Positions 7,993-16,162 of a stretch of 36,356 nt of DNA are shown here, in pieces. Under the pieces are notes generated by a model, which was not told where the DNA came from, searched no databases, and was given only the letters and a program-made list of their open reading frames with translations. Each line of letters opens with the position of its first letter. Position 1 is the stretch's first letter. A program made the translations under genes and the position numbers. The DNA comes from Limiplasma pullistercoris (GTDB taxonomy: Bacteria; Bacillota; Clostridia; Christensenellales; Aristaeellaceae), in contig DVMC01000145.1 in the NCBI GenBank assembly GCA_018715165.1, forward strand, positions 1 to 36,356. Direction: 5' to 3'.

Positions 7993-8278
7993 ATCCGTTG
8001 CCTCCCATGCCATGCTTGACGCGGTCGCGTTCCTCGGCGCGCTTGCCGTTGTTGAAGCGGTCGAGCGTACCCACCAGATAACCGGTGATGCGCCGGATGC
8101 GGTCAAAAGGCACGCGGCGCAGGTGATAGGTCAGTTCCACATATTCGCCGTCCAGATGGACGTCCAGCCCGATCAGCTGTTTGCCGTATTTCTCCTTGCC
8201 GCGTTCCAGATAGGCGGCGAGCTCCGCATCCGGCAATTCATCGCCTGTGACGTTGATCGCATAGTGCGCGTGATCCAT
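7985..8278 (-). CDS. Small protein resembling the C-terminal glycyl-radical region of anaerobic NrdD
   Basis: This 97-aa protein lies between the tape measure and distal tail genes. Its second half reads VPFDRIRRITGYLVGTLD then RFNNGKRAEERDRVKHG, which closely matches the C-terminal segment of anaerobic ribonucleoside-triphosphate reductase, where R-x-x-GYLxG surrounds the radical glycine and is followed by a KxAExxDRVxH stretch. The zinc-binding cysteines and the catalytic barrel of NrdD are absent. The ATG at 8278 is preferred over a GTG at 8287 because GGGAGG lies about 11 nt upstream of it and only 2 nt before the GTG. It overlaps the distal tail start. It could be a stand-alone glycyl radical domain, a tail component whose resemblance is accidental, or a captured fragment. 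The coding call is firm; the function is open. Confidence 0.72.
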   Translation of the reverse strand: MDHAHYAINVTGDELPDAELAAYLERGKEKYGKQLIGLDVHLDGEYVELTYHLRRVPFDRIRRITGYLVGTLDRFNNGKRAEERDRVKHGMGGNGCE

Positions 8279-8296
8279 CGTAATCACTACCTCCCA

Positions 8297-11200
8297 TCAC
8301 GCCATGCGCAGGCCCCTGCCGCGCTGCTGGCGGCGGGTCAGGCTGGCGATCTCTACGGCCAGCGCGTAGGCGTCCTGTTCATCGCGGATGTAGAAATTGC
8401 TGCCTGCAAATGAAATCGTGCTCTGCTGGTTGTAGGTGCGGCGGTTGTCGTTGCTGGTGGTCATAATGCTTCCGGCTTTTGCCTCACCGGTCAGGTAGCG
8501 TGCAGCGTTGCGGATGACCTTCGCCTGTTCTTTGCTCTCCTTGAGCACGCCGCGTCCCCAGCCGCGCATAGTCATCACACCGACCTCATCTTCAAATACC
8601 TTCGAAGGCGAGTTGATCTTGAGTTCCGCCTTGGCCGCGTTCACGGCAGCGCGCGCGGCGGAGCGCATGGCGGCAATGACGCCGCTGCGCCCGGCGTTGA
8701 TACCCGCCGTCAGGCCGCGCATGGCGTTCAGTCCGGCAGGACGAAGCAGCGACGCAGGCATGGCGGCGGACACAGCGCCGCTGATACGCCCGGCCAGCGA
8801 GGACGCTTCGCCGGTGAAATCGTATTCGCCCATGCCCGCGCCGACGCCTGCGGCCACGTTGCTGCCGGTCGGCTTCATGCGCGTGGACGGCGATTGGATG
8901 CCGAGAGCGCTGTTAAGCGCAGCTTCGAGGTTGGCGGCGACAGTCTCGGCGTCTGTGGCCCAGCCCGCTTCAGTCATGCCCTGCGCAACGCCCTCCTTGA
9001 CATGCGCGCCGATACCGTAGGTATCGAGGCCATTGAGCATCTCAGAGATGGCCTGCAGGTTGGCAAGGTCCTCCTCGCTGATCTCCCCGCCCTGCTGGAT
9101 GGCGGCGACCAGTTCGCCCACGTAGGCGGACAGCTGCGCGACGCTCTCCGCGTCAAAGTTGAGCTTCAATACGCTTTCTATCTGGGAAAGGTCGGTCGTT
9201 TCGCCGCCGAAGCCAGCCCAGAATTTGTCCCAGCCGCCCAAGTCCTTCGTCCTGTTGTAGGATTCCAGCCGGTCGAGGATGCCATTGACCTGGTCCATGG
9301 TCGTGGTCGGCAAAAGGCCGATGGCGAGTCCTGCCGTGGTAACGCCCAGCTGATCCACTTCATCGACCAGCGGACGGATAGAGTCCACGGCCTCTTGTGT
9401 GCCGGTGACCTCCGGGGTAATGAGCACATGCAGCGTGCCATCCGCGTCCAGCGTGGCCACCGTGTCCGGGGTAATGGCATTTTCCGGCACCATGTCCACG
9501 GGAATCTCTACGCCGTCCTTCCAGTATTTCACCTGCCCGGCAGACAGCTTTTCTTCAAACTCCCCTTCGTCCAGTTCGCCCAGCCGCACAGGGACTTCCA
9601 GTTCAAGGTCAGGATTCTGGTTGAGTTCATTGTAAGCAAGGTAGTCGTAGCCTGTAATGACCACGCGCGTGTGCGGCTGCGGCACGGAAACGCCCTCCGC
9701 CTCCTGATAGGCGGTAATGTAGGCCGTGAAGGAGGTCAGGAGCTGGGATTTGTCACAGCCGGTTGCCTCAGCGTAAGCAGAGACAACAGCTTCTACCTGA
9801 TCCGGCGTCAGTGTGGACAGGTCTATGCCCTCGGCCTCCATGTAGCGGGCGACCATTGCCGTGATGCCGTCGGGCGTGAGCGCCGTAGTGAGCGCGCCGC
9901 CGGTGACTTCCTGATATGCCAGCACGAAAGCGGTCAAGCCGTCCGGGGAAAGTCCGCTGGTGTCTACGCCGTTTTCTTCCATATAATTGGAGATGTAGGC
10001 GGTGATTTCGTCCGGCTTGAGTGCGGTCACGTCCACCCCGGAAGCAAGTTCCTCATAAGCCGCGACCATTGCGGTGACATTCTCCGGCGTAAGGCCCGAC
10101 ACATCCGCGCCATTGGTGGCCTCGGCATAGGCGGAGACGTAAGCGATGACGCCCTCCGGGGTCAATTCCGCCGTGCTTGCGCCTTCGGGAATTTCCGTGT
10201 ACTTGTCAATGAAGCCGGTCACCAAAACCTGCTGCTGGGCGGCGGTTTCTGCGGTTTCGTAGCCGGTAATGATCGCCTCGGTAGTGATCGCGCCGGGGTT
10301 GGAGGCAAACTCGTTCCACCGGGCCTGCGCGCCGGTCATGTCAAGGTCGGTGGCAATTTTGAGCACTTCCTCCGGCAGCGATTCGTTGAACATCGAATAG
10401 AGGCCGGGAAGGTCGGTCTTGATGAGGTCGATGTAATCGGCGATGCCCGCAAACTGATCCATGAGGCCGGACACGTCGATGTCCGGGAACATGGCCTGTA
10501 TCTCCGACTCGCTCATGCCGCTGTCCAGCAGGGATTGAATTTGCGTGAGCAGGCCGAGGTACTCGGTCAGCGCGCCTTCATCCATCTCCGCTGAAAGGTC
10601 GGCGAGGTCTTGGAGGATGGCGGGCTTTTCGCCCTCGCCAGCCATGCTGTACTCGCGCAGTTGGGTCAGCAGCGTATCTACCTGCTGATTGGCCTGCTGG
10701 ATGCCGTCCGACTCCCACACGGGCATGACGACGCCCGCCAGCGTCTGCGCATACTCCCGCGCGGCAGCGAGGCGGTTTTCATTGTAACGGGCGTTGAGCG
10801 CGTCCAATGCGCTCTGCCGCTCAGCGCTGTCCTCAATGAGCTGGATGACAGCGTATTCTTTGTCATACTGCGCGTCCAATTCAGCGTTGACGGCGGCCAT
10901 GCCCTCGGCAGCGGCCTTGACCGCGTTTTCGTAGACAGACACGTCCGCGCCGCTCTGTCCACGCGCCTGCGCGCGGGCCACCTCCGCTTCGACCTTCTGC
11001 GCGATCCCCTCAAAGCCGTCCGTGTCGGCAGGAGTCAAATTGTATTTGATCTCAATGGCTTCGCGGGTGTCAATAAGCTCCTGCAGCCGGATCCGGTCGT
11101 CTTCCGAGAAATAACCGTTCTGGCGTCTCTTCAGGAGCGCTTCGATCTCCGCATCCAGCCCATCCAGCGTTTCAATGTCCTTGGCGAGTTGTTCGGACAC

Positions 11201-13513
11201 GCCGGAATAACCGCTTTCATCCGCCGTGGCCTTGAGGTTGGATAGCTCCTCGCGTGTGCTGGCAGTGAGGGCCTTGAAGGATCCCGTCCACGAGGCCACG
11301 ATCTCGTCCGTTTCCTTTTCTCCGTCCGTCCACACTTTGAGCAGCCCATCCAGCCAGTCCTGCGCGCTCTGTGTCTGACGGGAGAAATCGCTGTCCGACA
11401 TGCCGAAGAACGACAATCCTTCGCTGCTACCGTAGAACGTTTCCGCGGCGGTATTTTTCCAGTCCTCCGCCGTCTGCTGCATGGCTTCCAGCGCTTCCCG
11501 CGCCTGCTTTGCGCCGGAGATGTAATCGGCAAAGGCGACGGTCGCCGTCACCGTCGCGGCGGCAATGGCCAGCCACACCGTAGGCGACCTGGACAGCGTC
11601 GAAAGTAGCCCCTTCCATCCGCCGCCCGCTTTGCCCACGGCGGTGGCAAACTTGCCGATGCCGGTGGACAGCGCGCCCACGCCCTTGGTGGCCTTGCCCA
11701 GCACCAGCAGCACCGGCCCGGCGGCAGCGGCATAGGCCGCCATCTTCACGATCTGCTGGCGCTGTGCCTCGTCCATTTCGAGGAAGCCCGCCAGCAGGTC
11801 ATTCGCGCCGTCGATGAGTTCCTGTATCGTCGGGTTGAGGTCGTCCCCGATTTGCTGGGCGAACAGTACGGCGGTGTTTTTGAGGTTGGTGAGCCTCGAT
11901 TCCGTGGTCGCGTAGCGCTTGTTGGCCTCCTCGGTGAGCGCGGTGTTCTCGTCCCACGCGATATTGGCCATCTCCTGCGCCTTGGAGAACAGCTCGTTGG
12001 CATTGACGGCGCGCAGCAATGTGTCGCGCAGGCGGATCTCCGCGACGCCGATCTCCTGCAGGGTGGCGATGGCGGAGATGCCCTCCTCGTCCATCTGTGC
12101 CAGTCCTACGATGAACGCCTGGAACGCCGCGGCGGGGTCGCTGTCCCACAGCGTCTTGAACTGCTCCGCCGTCATGCCCGACACGCGGGCAAAATCTTCC
12201 AACGCCTGCCCGCCCGTGGCCGCAGCCACTTCCATGTTGATCAGCGCCTTGGAAAACGCCGAGCCGCCCATCTCCGCGCGTACGCCCACCGACGACAGCG
12301 CCGCCGCGAAGCCCAATATCTGCGCCTCGCTCAGGCCGACCTGGTCGCCCGCCGCGGCAAGACGCAGCGACATGTTCATGATGTCGGCCTCGGTGGTGGC
12401 GAAGTTGTTACCCAGGTCCACCAGCGTTGCGCCCAGGTTGCCGAACTGCGCCTGGTCCATGCTGGTGATGTTGGCAAACTTGGCCAGCGTGGAGGCGGCG
12501 TCATTTGCGACGATGTCGGTGGAGTTGCCCAGGTCGATCATCGTGCGGGTGAAGTCCACGAGGTAGTCGTTGGCGATGCCCAGCTGTCCGGCAGTGGCCA
12601 TGACCTCGTTGATCTCGGTGGTAGAGGCGGCGATCTGCGTGGACATGGACTTGCTGGCAGATGCCAGCGCACTGAATTCCGATTCCGTCGCGTCTACAGT
12701 CTTGCGGACACTGGTGAACGAGGACTCGAAGTCCAGCGATGCCTTGATGGCCGCGGTACCCATGGCCACGATGGGTGTGGTGACCGTCGTGGTGAGCGTT
12801 TTTCCCGCGCCGGTGAGCGCCTTGCCCGTAGCGGACGCCTTTTGGCCGAAGTCCTCCAGCGTTTTGCCCATGGCCGTCCACTGGGACTGCGCCGTCTTGA
12901 GTGCCCGGTTGCAACTTTCAATGTCCGCCTGTGTCTGCTTCACGGCGGCGCGGGCGTTGTTGAGTTTGGTCTGGGCCGTAGTGAAGGCGTCGGCGGCATT
13001 CTGCGTGGATTTCTGCAGCGCTGTCTGCTGAGCGGAGAGCTTGCGGACTTCGGCGGTCTGCTGGCGGTATTCCTCCTTGACCAGATCGAGGTTTCCTCTG
13101 GCGGCGATGGTCGCGGAGTCCGTCTCCCCAAGCGCCGCGCGATACTGCTTGTATGCAGCGGCGGCACTGGCGACCTCCTGCTTGAGCTGGGCCTGTCGGT
13201 TTTTCGCCTCTTCCAGCCGCTGTGCGTAGTCGCCCTGTCGGGTATAGCACTCCTGTAGCTTATCGCTGGCCTGCCCGAGCGCGCGCTCATACTGTCCGAC
13301 GGCGTCCTTCTGCAAGGACAGCGTGCGCTTGAGTGTGTCCAGCTTTGTGGAGAGACCGGCAGCCGTCTTTTCAAAGTCCGCCACGCCCGCGCTGGCCAGT
13401 TTGAAGGAGGACTGCGCCTCCTGGATCTGCTTCTGCACGGAGCGGATGTTGCGGGTAAAGTTGTCGCTGTTTAACGACAGCGATACGACCAGATCGCGGA
13501 GCGTTTCGCTCAA
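8297..13513 (-). CDS. Tail tape measure protein (TP901-like)
   Basis: This 1738-aa protein sets tail length and passes into the cell during DNA ejection. The N-terminal 230 residues are strongly alpha-helical and coiled-coil (many Gln, Ala and Lys heptads), followed by the TP901 core with TPIVAMGTAAIKASLDFESS near residue 245. A hydrophobic stretch with AAAGPVLLVLGKA and VWLAIAAATVTATVAF lies near residues 590-665. Residues about 1115-1275 hold six degenerate 23-24-residue repeats, and the C-terminus has a small helical cap. The start is a TTG at 13513 with GAGGTG 8 nt upstream. Established scaling of about 0.15 nm per residue suggests a tail near 260 nm. The gene is separated from its usual neighbour, gpGT, by an antisense toxin-antitoxin module. 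Confidence 0.93.
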   Translation of the reverse strand: MSETLRDLVVSLSLNSDNFTRNIRSVQKQIQEAQSSFKLASAGVADFEKTAAGLSTKLDTLKRTLSLQKDAVGQYERALGQASDKLQECYTRQGDYAQRLEEAKNRQAQLKQEVASAAAAYKQYRAALGETDSATIAARGNLDLVKEEYRQQTAEVRKLSAQQTALQKSTQNAADAFTTAQTKLNNARAAVKQTQADIESCNRALKTAQSQWTAMGKTLEDFGQKASATGKALTGAGKTLTTTVTTPIVAMGTAAIKASLDFESSFTSVRKTVDATESEFSALASASKSMSTQIAASTTEINEVMATAGQLGIANDYLVDFTRTMIDLGNSTDIVANDAASTLAKFANITSMDQAQFGNLGATLVDLGNNFATTEADIMNMSLRLAAAGDQVGLSEAQILGFAAALSSVGVRAEMGGSAFSKALINMEVAAATGGQALEDFARVSGMTAEQFKTLWDSDPAAAFQAFIVGLAQMDEEGISAIATLQEIGVAEIRLRDTLLRAVNANELFSKAQEMANIAWDENTALTEEANKRYATTESRLTNLKNTAVLFAQQIGDDLNPTIQELIDGANDLLAGFLEMDEAQRQQIVKMAAYAAAAGPVLLVLGKATKGVGALSTGIGKFATAVGKAGGGWKGLLSTLSRSPTVWLAIAAATVTATVAFADYISGAKQAREALEAMQQTAEDWKNTAAETFYGSSEGLSFFGMSDSDFSRQTQSAQDWLDGLLKVWTDGEKETDEIVASWTGSFKALTASTREELSNLKATADESGYSGVSEQLAKDIETLDGLDAEIEALLKRRQNGYFSEDDRIRLQELIDTREAIEIKYNLTPADTDGFEGIAQKVEAEVARAQARGQSGADVSVYENAVKAAAEGMAAVNAELDAQYDKEYAVIQLIEDSAERQSALDALNARYNENRLAAAREYAQTLAGVVMPVWESDGIQQANQQVDTLLTQLREYSMAGEGEKPAILQDLADLSAEMDEGALTEYLGLLTQIQSLLDSGMSESEIQAMFPDIDVSGLMDQFAGIADYIDLIKTDLPGLYSMFNESLPEEVLKIATDLDMTGAQARWNEFASNPGAITTEAIITGYETAETAAQQQVLVTGFIDKYTEIPEGASTAELTPEGVIAYVSAYAEATNGADVSGLTPENVTAMVAAYEELASGVDVTALKPDEITAYISNYMEENGVDTSGLSPDGLTAFVLAYQEVTGGALTTALTPDGITAMVARYMEAEGIDLSTLTPDQVEAVVSAYAEATGCDKSQLLTSFTAYITAYQEAEGVSVPQPHTRVVITGYDYLAYNELNQNPDLELEVPVRLGELDEGEFEEKLSAGQVKYWKDGVEIPVDMVPENAITPDTVATLDADGTLHVLITPEVTGTQEAVDSIRPLVDEVDQLGVTTAGLAIGLLPTTTMDQVNGILDRLESYNRTKDLGGWDKFWAGFGGETTDLSQIESVLKLNFDAESVAQLSAYVGELVAAIQQGGEISEEDLANLQAISEMLNGLDTYGIGAHVKEGVAQGMTEAGWATDAETVAANLEAALNSALGIQSPSTRMKPTGSNVAAGVGAGMGEYDFTGEASSLAGRISGAVSAAMPASLLRPAGLNAMRGLTAGINAGRSGVIAAMRSAARAAVNAAKAELKINSPSKVFEDEVGVMTMRGWGRGVLKESKEQAKVIRNAARYLTGEAKAGSIMTTSNDNRRTYNQQSTISFAGSNFYIRDEQDAYALAVEIASLTRRQQRGRGLRMA
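9685..10175 (-). repeat. Degenerate 69-72 bp tandem repeats in the tape measure gene
   Basis: Six consecutive protein units of 23-24 residues begin LTPEGVIAYVSAY, LTPENVTAMVAAY, LKPDEITAYISNY, LSPDGLTAFVLAY, LTPDGITAMVARY and LTPDQVEAVVSAY, followed by a partial seventh. The consensus L-T/S-P-D-x-I/V-T-A-x-V-x-x-Y-x-E is kept while the DNA has diverged, so selection acts on the protein. Confidence 0.85.
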
Positions 13514-13548
13514 TAGAGGTTCACCTCGCTATGCTCCTAAATTTGGGG

Positions 13549-13577
13549 TTGAATTTAACGGTGAATTTGGGTATAAT
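13549..13577 (+). promoter_or_regulatory. Sigma-70-type promoter of the toxin-antitoxin module
   Basis: A TTGAAT box (13549-13554) is followed after 17 bp by TATAAT (13572-13577), and the antitoxin ATG lies 23 bp further on. Related AATTTGGG/AATTTAAC segments at 13540, 13552 and 13564 recur about every 12 bp and could be antitoxin binding sites. It points against the late operon. Confidence 0.75.
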
Positions 13578-13600
13578 CAAGCCGAAGGGAGGTTTTGACG

Positions 13601-13846
13601 ATGCCGAGTATCGTGCCGATCTCTGATTTGAAGAATTACAGTGAAGTGCTGCGCGCCTGTGACGACGGCGCAACGGTCTACCTCACCAAGAACGGTCGGG
13701 GAAAATACGTGGTGCAGAGCCTGACTGAATACGAGCGCTTGCAGGCAACCGTAAAACTGCTGGCTGAATTGGGCAAGGGAATGGAATCCGTGCGCCGCGA
13801 GGGCGGATTGTCGATCGACGAGGCATTTGCCGGATTGGAGGACTAA
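13601..13846 (+). CDS. Phd/YefM-type antitoxin
   Basis: This 81-aa protein opens with PSIVPISDLKNYSEVLR, a Phd/YefM-style N-terminal DNA-binding strand-helix unit, then has the typical GATVYLTKNGRGKYVV hairpin and YERLQATVKLL helix. Its acidic C-terminus (LSIDEAFAGLED) would wrap the toxin. The ATG at 13601 has AGGGAGG 8 nt upstream; a TTG two codons earlier is ignored. The toxin gene follows with no gap. It presumably neutralises the toxin and represses the promoter at 13549-13577. It lies on the opposite strand to all flanking phage genes, marking an inserted module. Confidence 0.9.
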   Translation: MPSIVPISDLKNYSEVLRACDDGATVYLTKNGRGKYVVQSLTEYERLQATVKLLAELGKGMESVRREGGLSIDEAFAGLED

Positions 13847-14161
13847 ATGCCCAAAGTGTTCGTTTCCAGAGAGGCTCGCAGGGATCTGGAGGGCATACGC
13901 GCCTATATCCGCGATGACCTTGCCAATCCGGACGCGGCGCGGCGCATTCTGGGAGAACTGAAAAAGTGCGTCCTCTCCCTGTCGTCGATGCCTGGGCGCG
14001 GGAAGCCGCTGGACGCCCTGCTGTCTGTCCACACCGACTATCGCTATCTGGTGTGCGAGAACTACTGCGTGTTTTATCTGACAGGCGATGCGGAAACCAT
14101 CGTCGTGCGCATCCTCCATCAGCGGCAGGATTGTCTGCGCGCGCTGTTTTTGCAAGAGTAA
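13847..14161 (+). CDS. RelE/ParE-family toxin
   Basis: This 104-aa protein has the RelE/ParE layout: an N-terminal strand (MPKVFVSREARRDLEGI), two helices with AYIRDDLANPDAARRILGEL, then a beta-sheet with KPLDALLSVHTDYRYLVCEN and a C-terminal VVRILHQRQD motif typical of the family. The ATG immediately follows the antitoxin TAA, with GGAGG inside the antitoxin end, so synthesis is coupled. RelE members cleave mRNA in the ribosome, ParE members poison gyrase; which applies here cannot be decided from sequence. The R-x-L-H-Q-R-Q-D ending is common among ParE/RelE toxins carried by gut Firmicutes. Confidence 0.9.
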   Translation: MPKVFVSREARRDLEGIRAYIRDDLANPDAARRILGELKKCVLSLSSMPGRGKPLDALLSVHTDYRYLVCENYCVFYLTGDAETIVVRILHQRQDCLRALFLQE

Positions 14162-14196
14162 ACGCCCGACCTCATTGCAACATAAGGAGCGTTTTC

Positions 14197-14418
14197 ATGA
14201 TTTCCATATCCAACCAGAGCCACGAATCGTCCCATGTTCACGGGCTTCACACGTCCTCAGAAGGTATGGCAAAAACAACCTCGTCCGATGGAGAGCCCTC
14301 AGCAGGCGAGGTTTTTGACCACCGCACGCTGGTTCAGCGCGCTGCGGCCTTTGACGGCAACCTCCACCTTGCGGAGGAAATCGCCTGGCCCAAAGCACAG
14401 GGGGATGAAGTATGGTGA
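14197..14418 (+). CDS. Hypothetical 73-aa protein downstream of the toxin
   Basis: An ATG at 14197 has AAGGAG at good spacing and opens a 73-residue frame (begins MISISNQSHESSHVHG, ends AQGDEVW). It is rich in His, Ser and acidic residues, has no membrane segment and matches no family recognised here. It lies 35 bp after the toxin on the same strand and ends 21 bp before the convergent gpGT stop. It may be a third gene of the inserted module or a relic. Its composition is less biased than the non-coding frames nearby, but it remains a weak call. Confidence 0.4.
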   Translation: MISISNQSHESSHVHGLHTSSEGMAKTTSSDGEPSAGEVFDHRTLVQRAAAFDGNLHLAEEIAWPKAQGDEVW

Positions 14419-14439
14419 GGGCGACCATGGAGCCGTCTG

Positions 14440-15011
14440 TCACGTTCCGGGCCTCACATTTTTCCAGACCTCGTCGATATACCGTCGGCGAGGTTCTCGT
14501 TTTTTCCGCTCCCTACCCGCACTCCACGCGCGCAACTTCAGAAAGCCCGGCATGTCCATGCGGTCGATCTCGTCCATGCGCCAGCCGCTCTCCAGCAGCG
14601 AGTTGTACGTGGAATAGACAAATTCATACAGCGTCAGGCCGGGTTCGCTTCCGTCTGCGGCATCGCCGCCTTCGTAGGGAAATCGCTGAGGATGCCCGTG
14701 GTCTGCGTCTGCACAGCCATGAGCGCCAGCGCCACGTCGTGCATCAGCCGGTCCACAGGGTAGTGATCCAGCACGTCGTCCACGGTGAACTGGTTCCCAA
14801 AGAGAATGCAGAACCAGCGGATCATCACGTCCATCGCCTCGGGGATGGTGAAGGTCTCTTCCTCAGAAAGCGTCTCGCCTTTGGCGGCGGCATTCGCCAC
14901 GGCCACGATCTTCGCGTACATCCTGGCCGCCGGTTCCATCTCCCGCAGCGCGCGTCCGGTCACATAGTCCACGGTGTATTTCTTCTCGCCCAGTGTGCAG
15001 CTGATCATCAT
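14440..15011 (-). CDS. Tail assembly chaperone gpGT-like, -1 frameshift product
   Basis: The gpG-like frame shifts -1 at TTTCCCT (14676-14682) and continues for 78 more codons to a TGA at 14440-14442, giving a 190-aa fusion of 112 plus 78 residues. The extension reads YEGGDAADGSEPGLTLYEF, then helical LLESGWRMDEIDRMDMPGF and a basic tail with RERKKREPRRR. In lambda-like phages the minor gpGT binds the tape measure and major tail protein to start tail assembly, while gpG is the abundant form. The extension begins near the end of gpG and matches the expected layout; the frameshift explains an otherwise empty 190-bp stretch. Confidence 0.82.
14634..15011 (-). CDS. Tail assembly chaperone gpG-like, unshifted product
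   Basis: This 125-aa protein begins MMISCTLGEKKYTVDYVTG, which matches the small tail-chaperone proteins found right after the major tail gene in HK97-like Clostridia phages. It contains an acidic helical middle (AKGETLSEEETFTIPEAMDV) and ends at a TGA at 14634-14636. The start is preceded by GGAGGAG. Together with gpGT it coats the tape measure before tail-tube polymerisation. The slippery heptamer lies 13 codons before its stop. Confidence 0.82.
   Translation of the reverse strand: MMISCTLGEKKYTVDYVTGRALREMEPAARMYAKIVAVANAAAKGETLSEEETFTIPEAMDVMIRWFCILFGNQFTVDDVLDHYPVDRLMHDVALALMAVQTQTTGILSDFPTKAAMPQTEANPA
14676..14682 (-). promoter_or_regulatory. Programmed -1 ribosomal frameshift site
   Basis: On the coding strand this is TTTCCCT, a perfect X-XXY-YYZ heptamer in the correct frame (T TTC CCT at codons 111-112). 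Slippage gives TTT CCC and enters the gpGT extension. Confidence 0.8.
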
Positions 15012-15094
15012 TGCTCCTCCTTCATTTCAAACAGAAAGGCCGTCCGCCATTGCGGCGAACGACCCATGGTCATTGTGATACAAATGATTTATCC

Positions 15095-15712
15095 TTACAG
15101 CCCCTCATCCGGGGTGAACGTCGGCTCATAGACGCTCTGGAGGAAGGTCGTGGCCTTGGACGCGTCAAAGCCGTTCTCGCCCTCGTCGGCCACGGCCTGA
15201 TAGCGCCCGTCATGGGTACGCTTGATGGCCGTCCACTCCACGGAGCCGTTCTGACGGGTGATGGTCTGCCCCTCCTTGGTCTTGTACGTCTCGGTCATGG
15301 GCTTGGCGCGCACCTTGTACAGCCAGACGTAGCGGAACTTGTGGTTCGCCTTTTCGGACATAAAGCCCACGGCGAAGTAGGGCGGCTTGTCAGTGGCCGT
15401 GCGCACGAGCACGCCGTTGTCGTCGATCTGGTTGCCGAAGATCATCTCCTGAATGGTCAGGGGGATGTCGGCCATGGAAGTGGAAAAGCTGATTTCCGGG
15501 TCGGGATACAGGGTATCGAATTCAACATCATCCGCGTACTGAACGTCCGGGTCGGCGCTCTCCGGGGTGATGGTGGCTTCAATCGCGCCCGCAACCGCCT
15601 GCAGCGTGCCGTAGGAGACGGTTTCCTCCGTGTCCTCGGTGAGCGGGGCGATGACCATGTTCTTCAGGCCGACCGTGGAAGATACGGTCGGGGATGCGGT
15701 GGGTGCTGCCAT
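15095..15712 (-). CDS. Major tail tube protein (phi13-like family)
   Basis: This 205-aa protein builds the tail tube. It opens MAAPTASPTVSSTVGLKNMV, keeps the acidic YADDVEFDTLYPDPEISFS stretch and the MIFGNQIDDNGVLVRTATDK region, and shows the VGFMSEKANHKFRYVWLYK strand pattern common to phi13-type major tail proteins. The ATG at 15712 has GGAGG 8 nt upstream; a TTG 15 bp earlier is just the ribosome site read as codons. It lies between the gp10-like and gpG genes, the standard position. Confidence 0.88.
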   Translation of the reverse strand: MAAPTASPTVSSTVGLKNMVIAPLTEDTEETVSYGTLQAVAGAIEATITPESADPDVQYADDVEFDTLYPDPEISFSTSMADIPLTIQEMIFGNQIDDNGVLVRTATDKPPYFAVGFMSEKANHKFRYVWLYKVRAKPMTETYKTKEGQTITRQNGSVEWTAIKRTHDGRYQAVADEGENGFDASKATTFLQSVYEPTFTPDEGL

Positions 15713-15730
15713 GGGAAATTCCTCCAATCA

Positions 15731-16162
15731 TCAGTTCTGCGAGTCGATGGCGTCCCGCAGTCCCTCACGGATAATCTCGTAGGATTCATCCGCGCGGGTA
15801 TCATAGGCGGGACGGATATAGGGATGCGCGGGCGCAGGGGCCGGACCGCCGTGCCCATACTCCACATAGGCGGGATAGTAGTCCTCGTGACTCCAGTCCT
15901 TGCGATGCACGCCAATGGTAATGCGCTTGCCACGCCTTTGACTGCGCTTGACCGGACCGATCTTCAGGGCATTGTACAGATCGCCCGAGCGCCTGCGCGG
16001 GTCTTGGGAGGCGTTGGACCGCATCTGCTGGTGGATGGGCCGCGCGGCGTCCTCAAGAATCTGCCGGGCCACGTCCGCGCCCGCGCCGTTCACGTCCAGA
16101 CGGTCCGCCATGCCGGAGATGTCGGTCATGAGATCGTCAAAGCCTTGCACGTCAAGGGGCAT
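15731..16162 (-). CDS. HK97 gp10-like neck protein
   Basis: This 143-aa protein matches the HK97 gp10 family: an N-terminal helix MPLDVQGFDDLMTDIS, a central RRRSGDLYNALKIGP segment, and the conserved YYPAYVEYGHGGPAPAHP-type stretch before a C-terminal helix. In the virion it joins the head completion complex to the tail. It overlaps the preceding gene by 11 bp and has GGAGGTGACG before its ATG. The basic stretch KRSQRRGKRIT may contact DNA or the portal. Confidence 0.88.
   Translation of the reverse strand: MPLDVQGFDDLMTDISGMADRLDVNGAGADVARQILEDAARPIHQQMRSNASQDPRRRSGDLYNALKIGPVKRSQRRGKRITIGVHRKDWSHEDYYPAYVEYGHGGPAPAPAHPYIRPAYDTRADESYEIIREGLRDAIDSQN

Noticed and set aside
8894..10594. A 566-residue open frame on the plus strand
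   Set aside because: Opposite the tape measure repeats; the repeated structure of the real gene explains the lack of stops, and no domain is recognisable.
11852..13258. A 468-residue open frame on the plus strand
   Set aside because: It is the mirror of the tape measure gene in GC-rich DNA, has no ribosome site and a composition rich in Arg/Gly/His typical of shadow frames.
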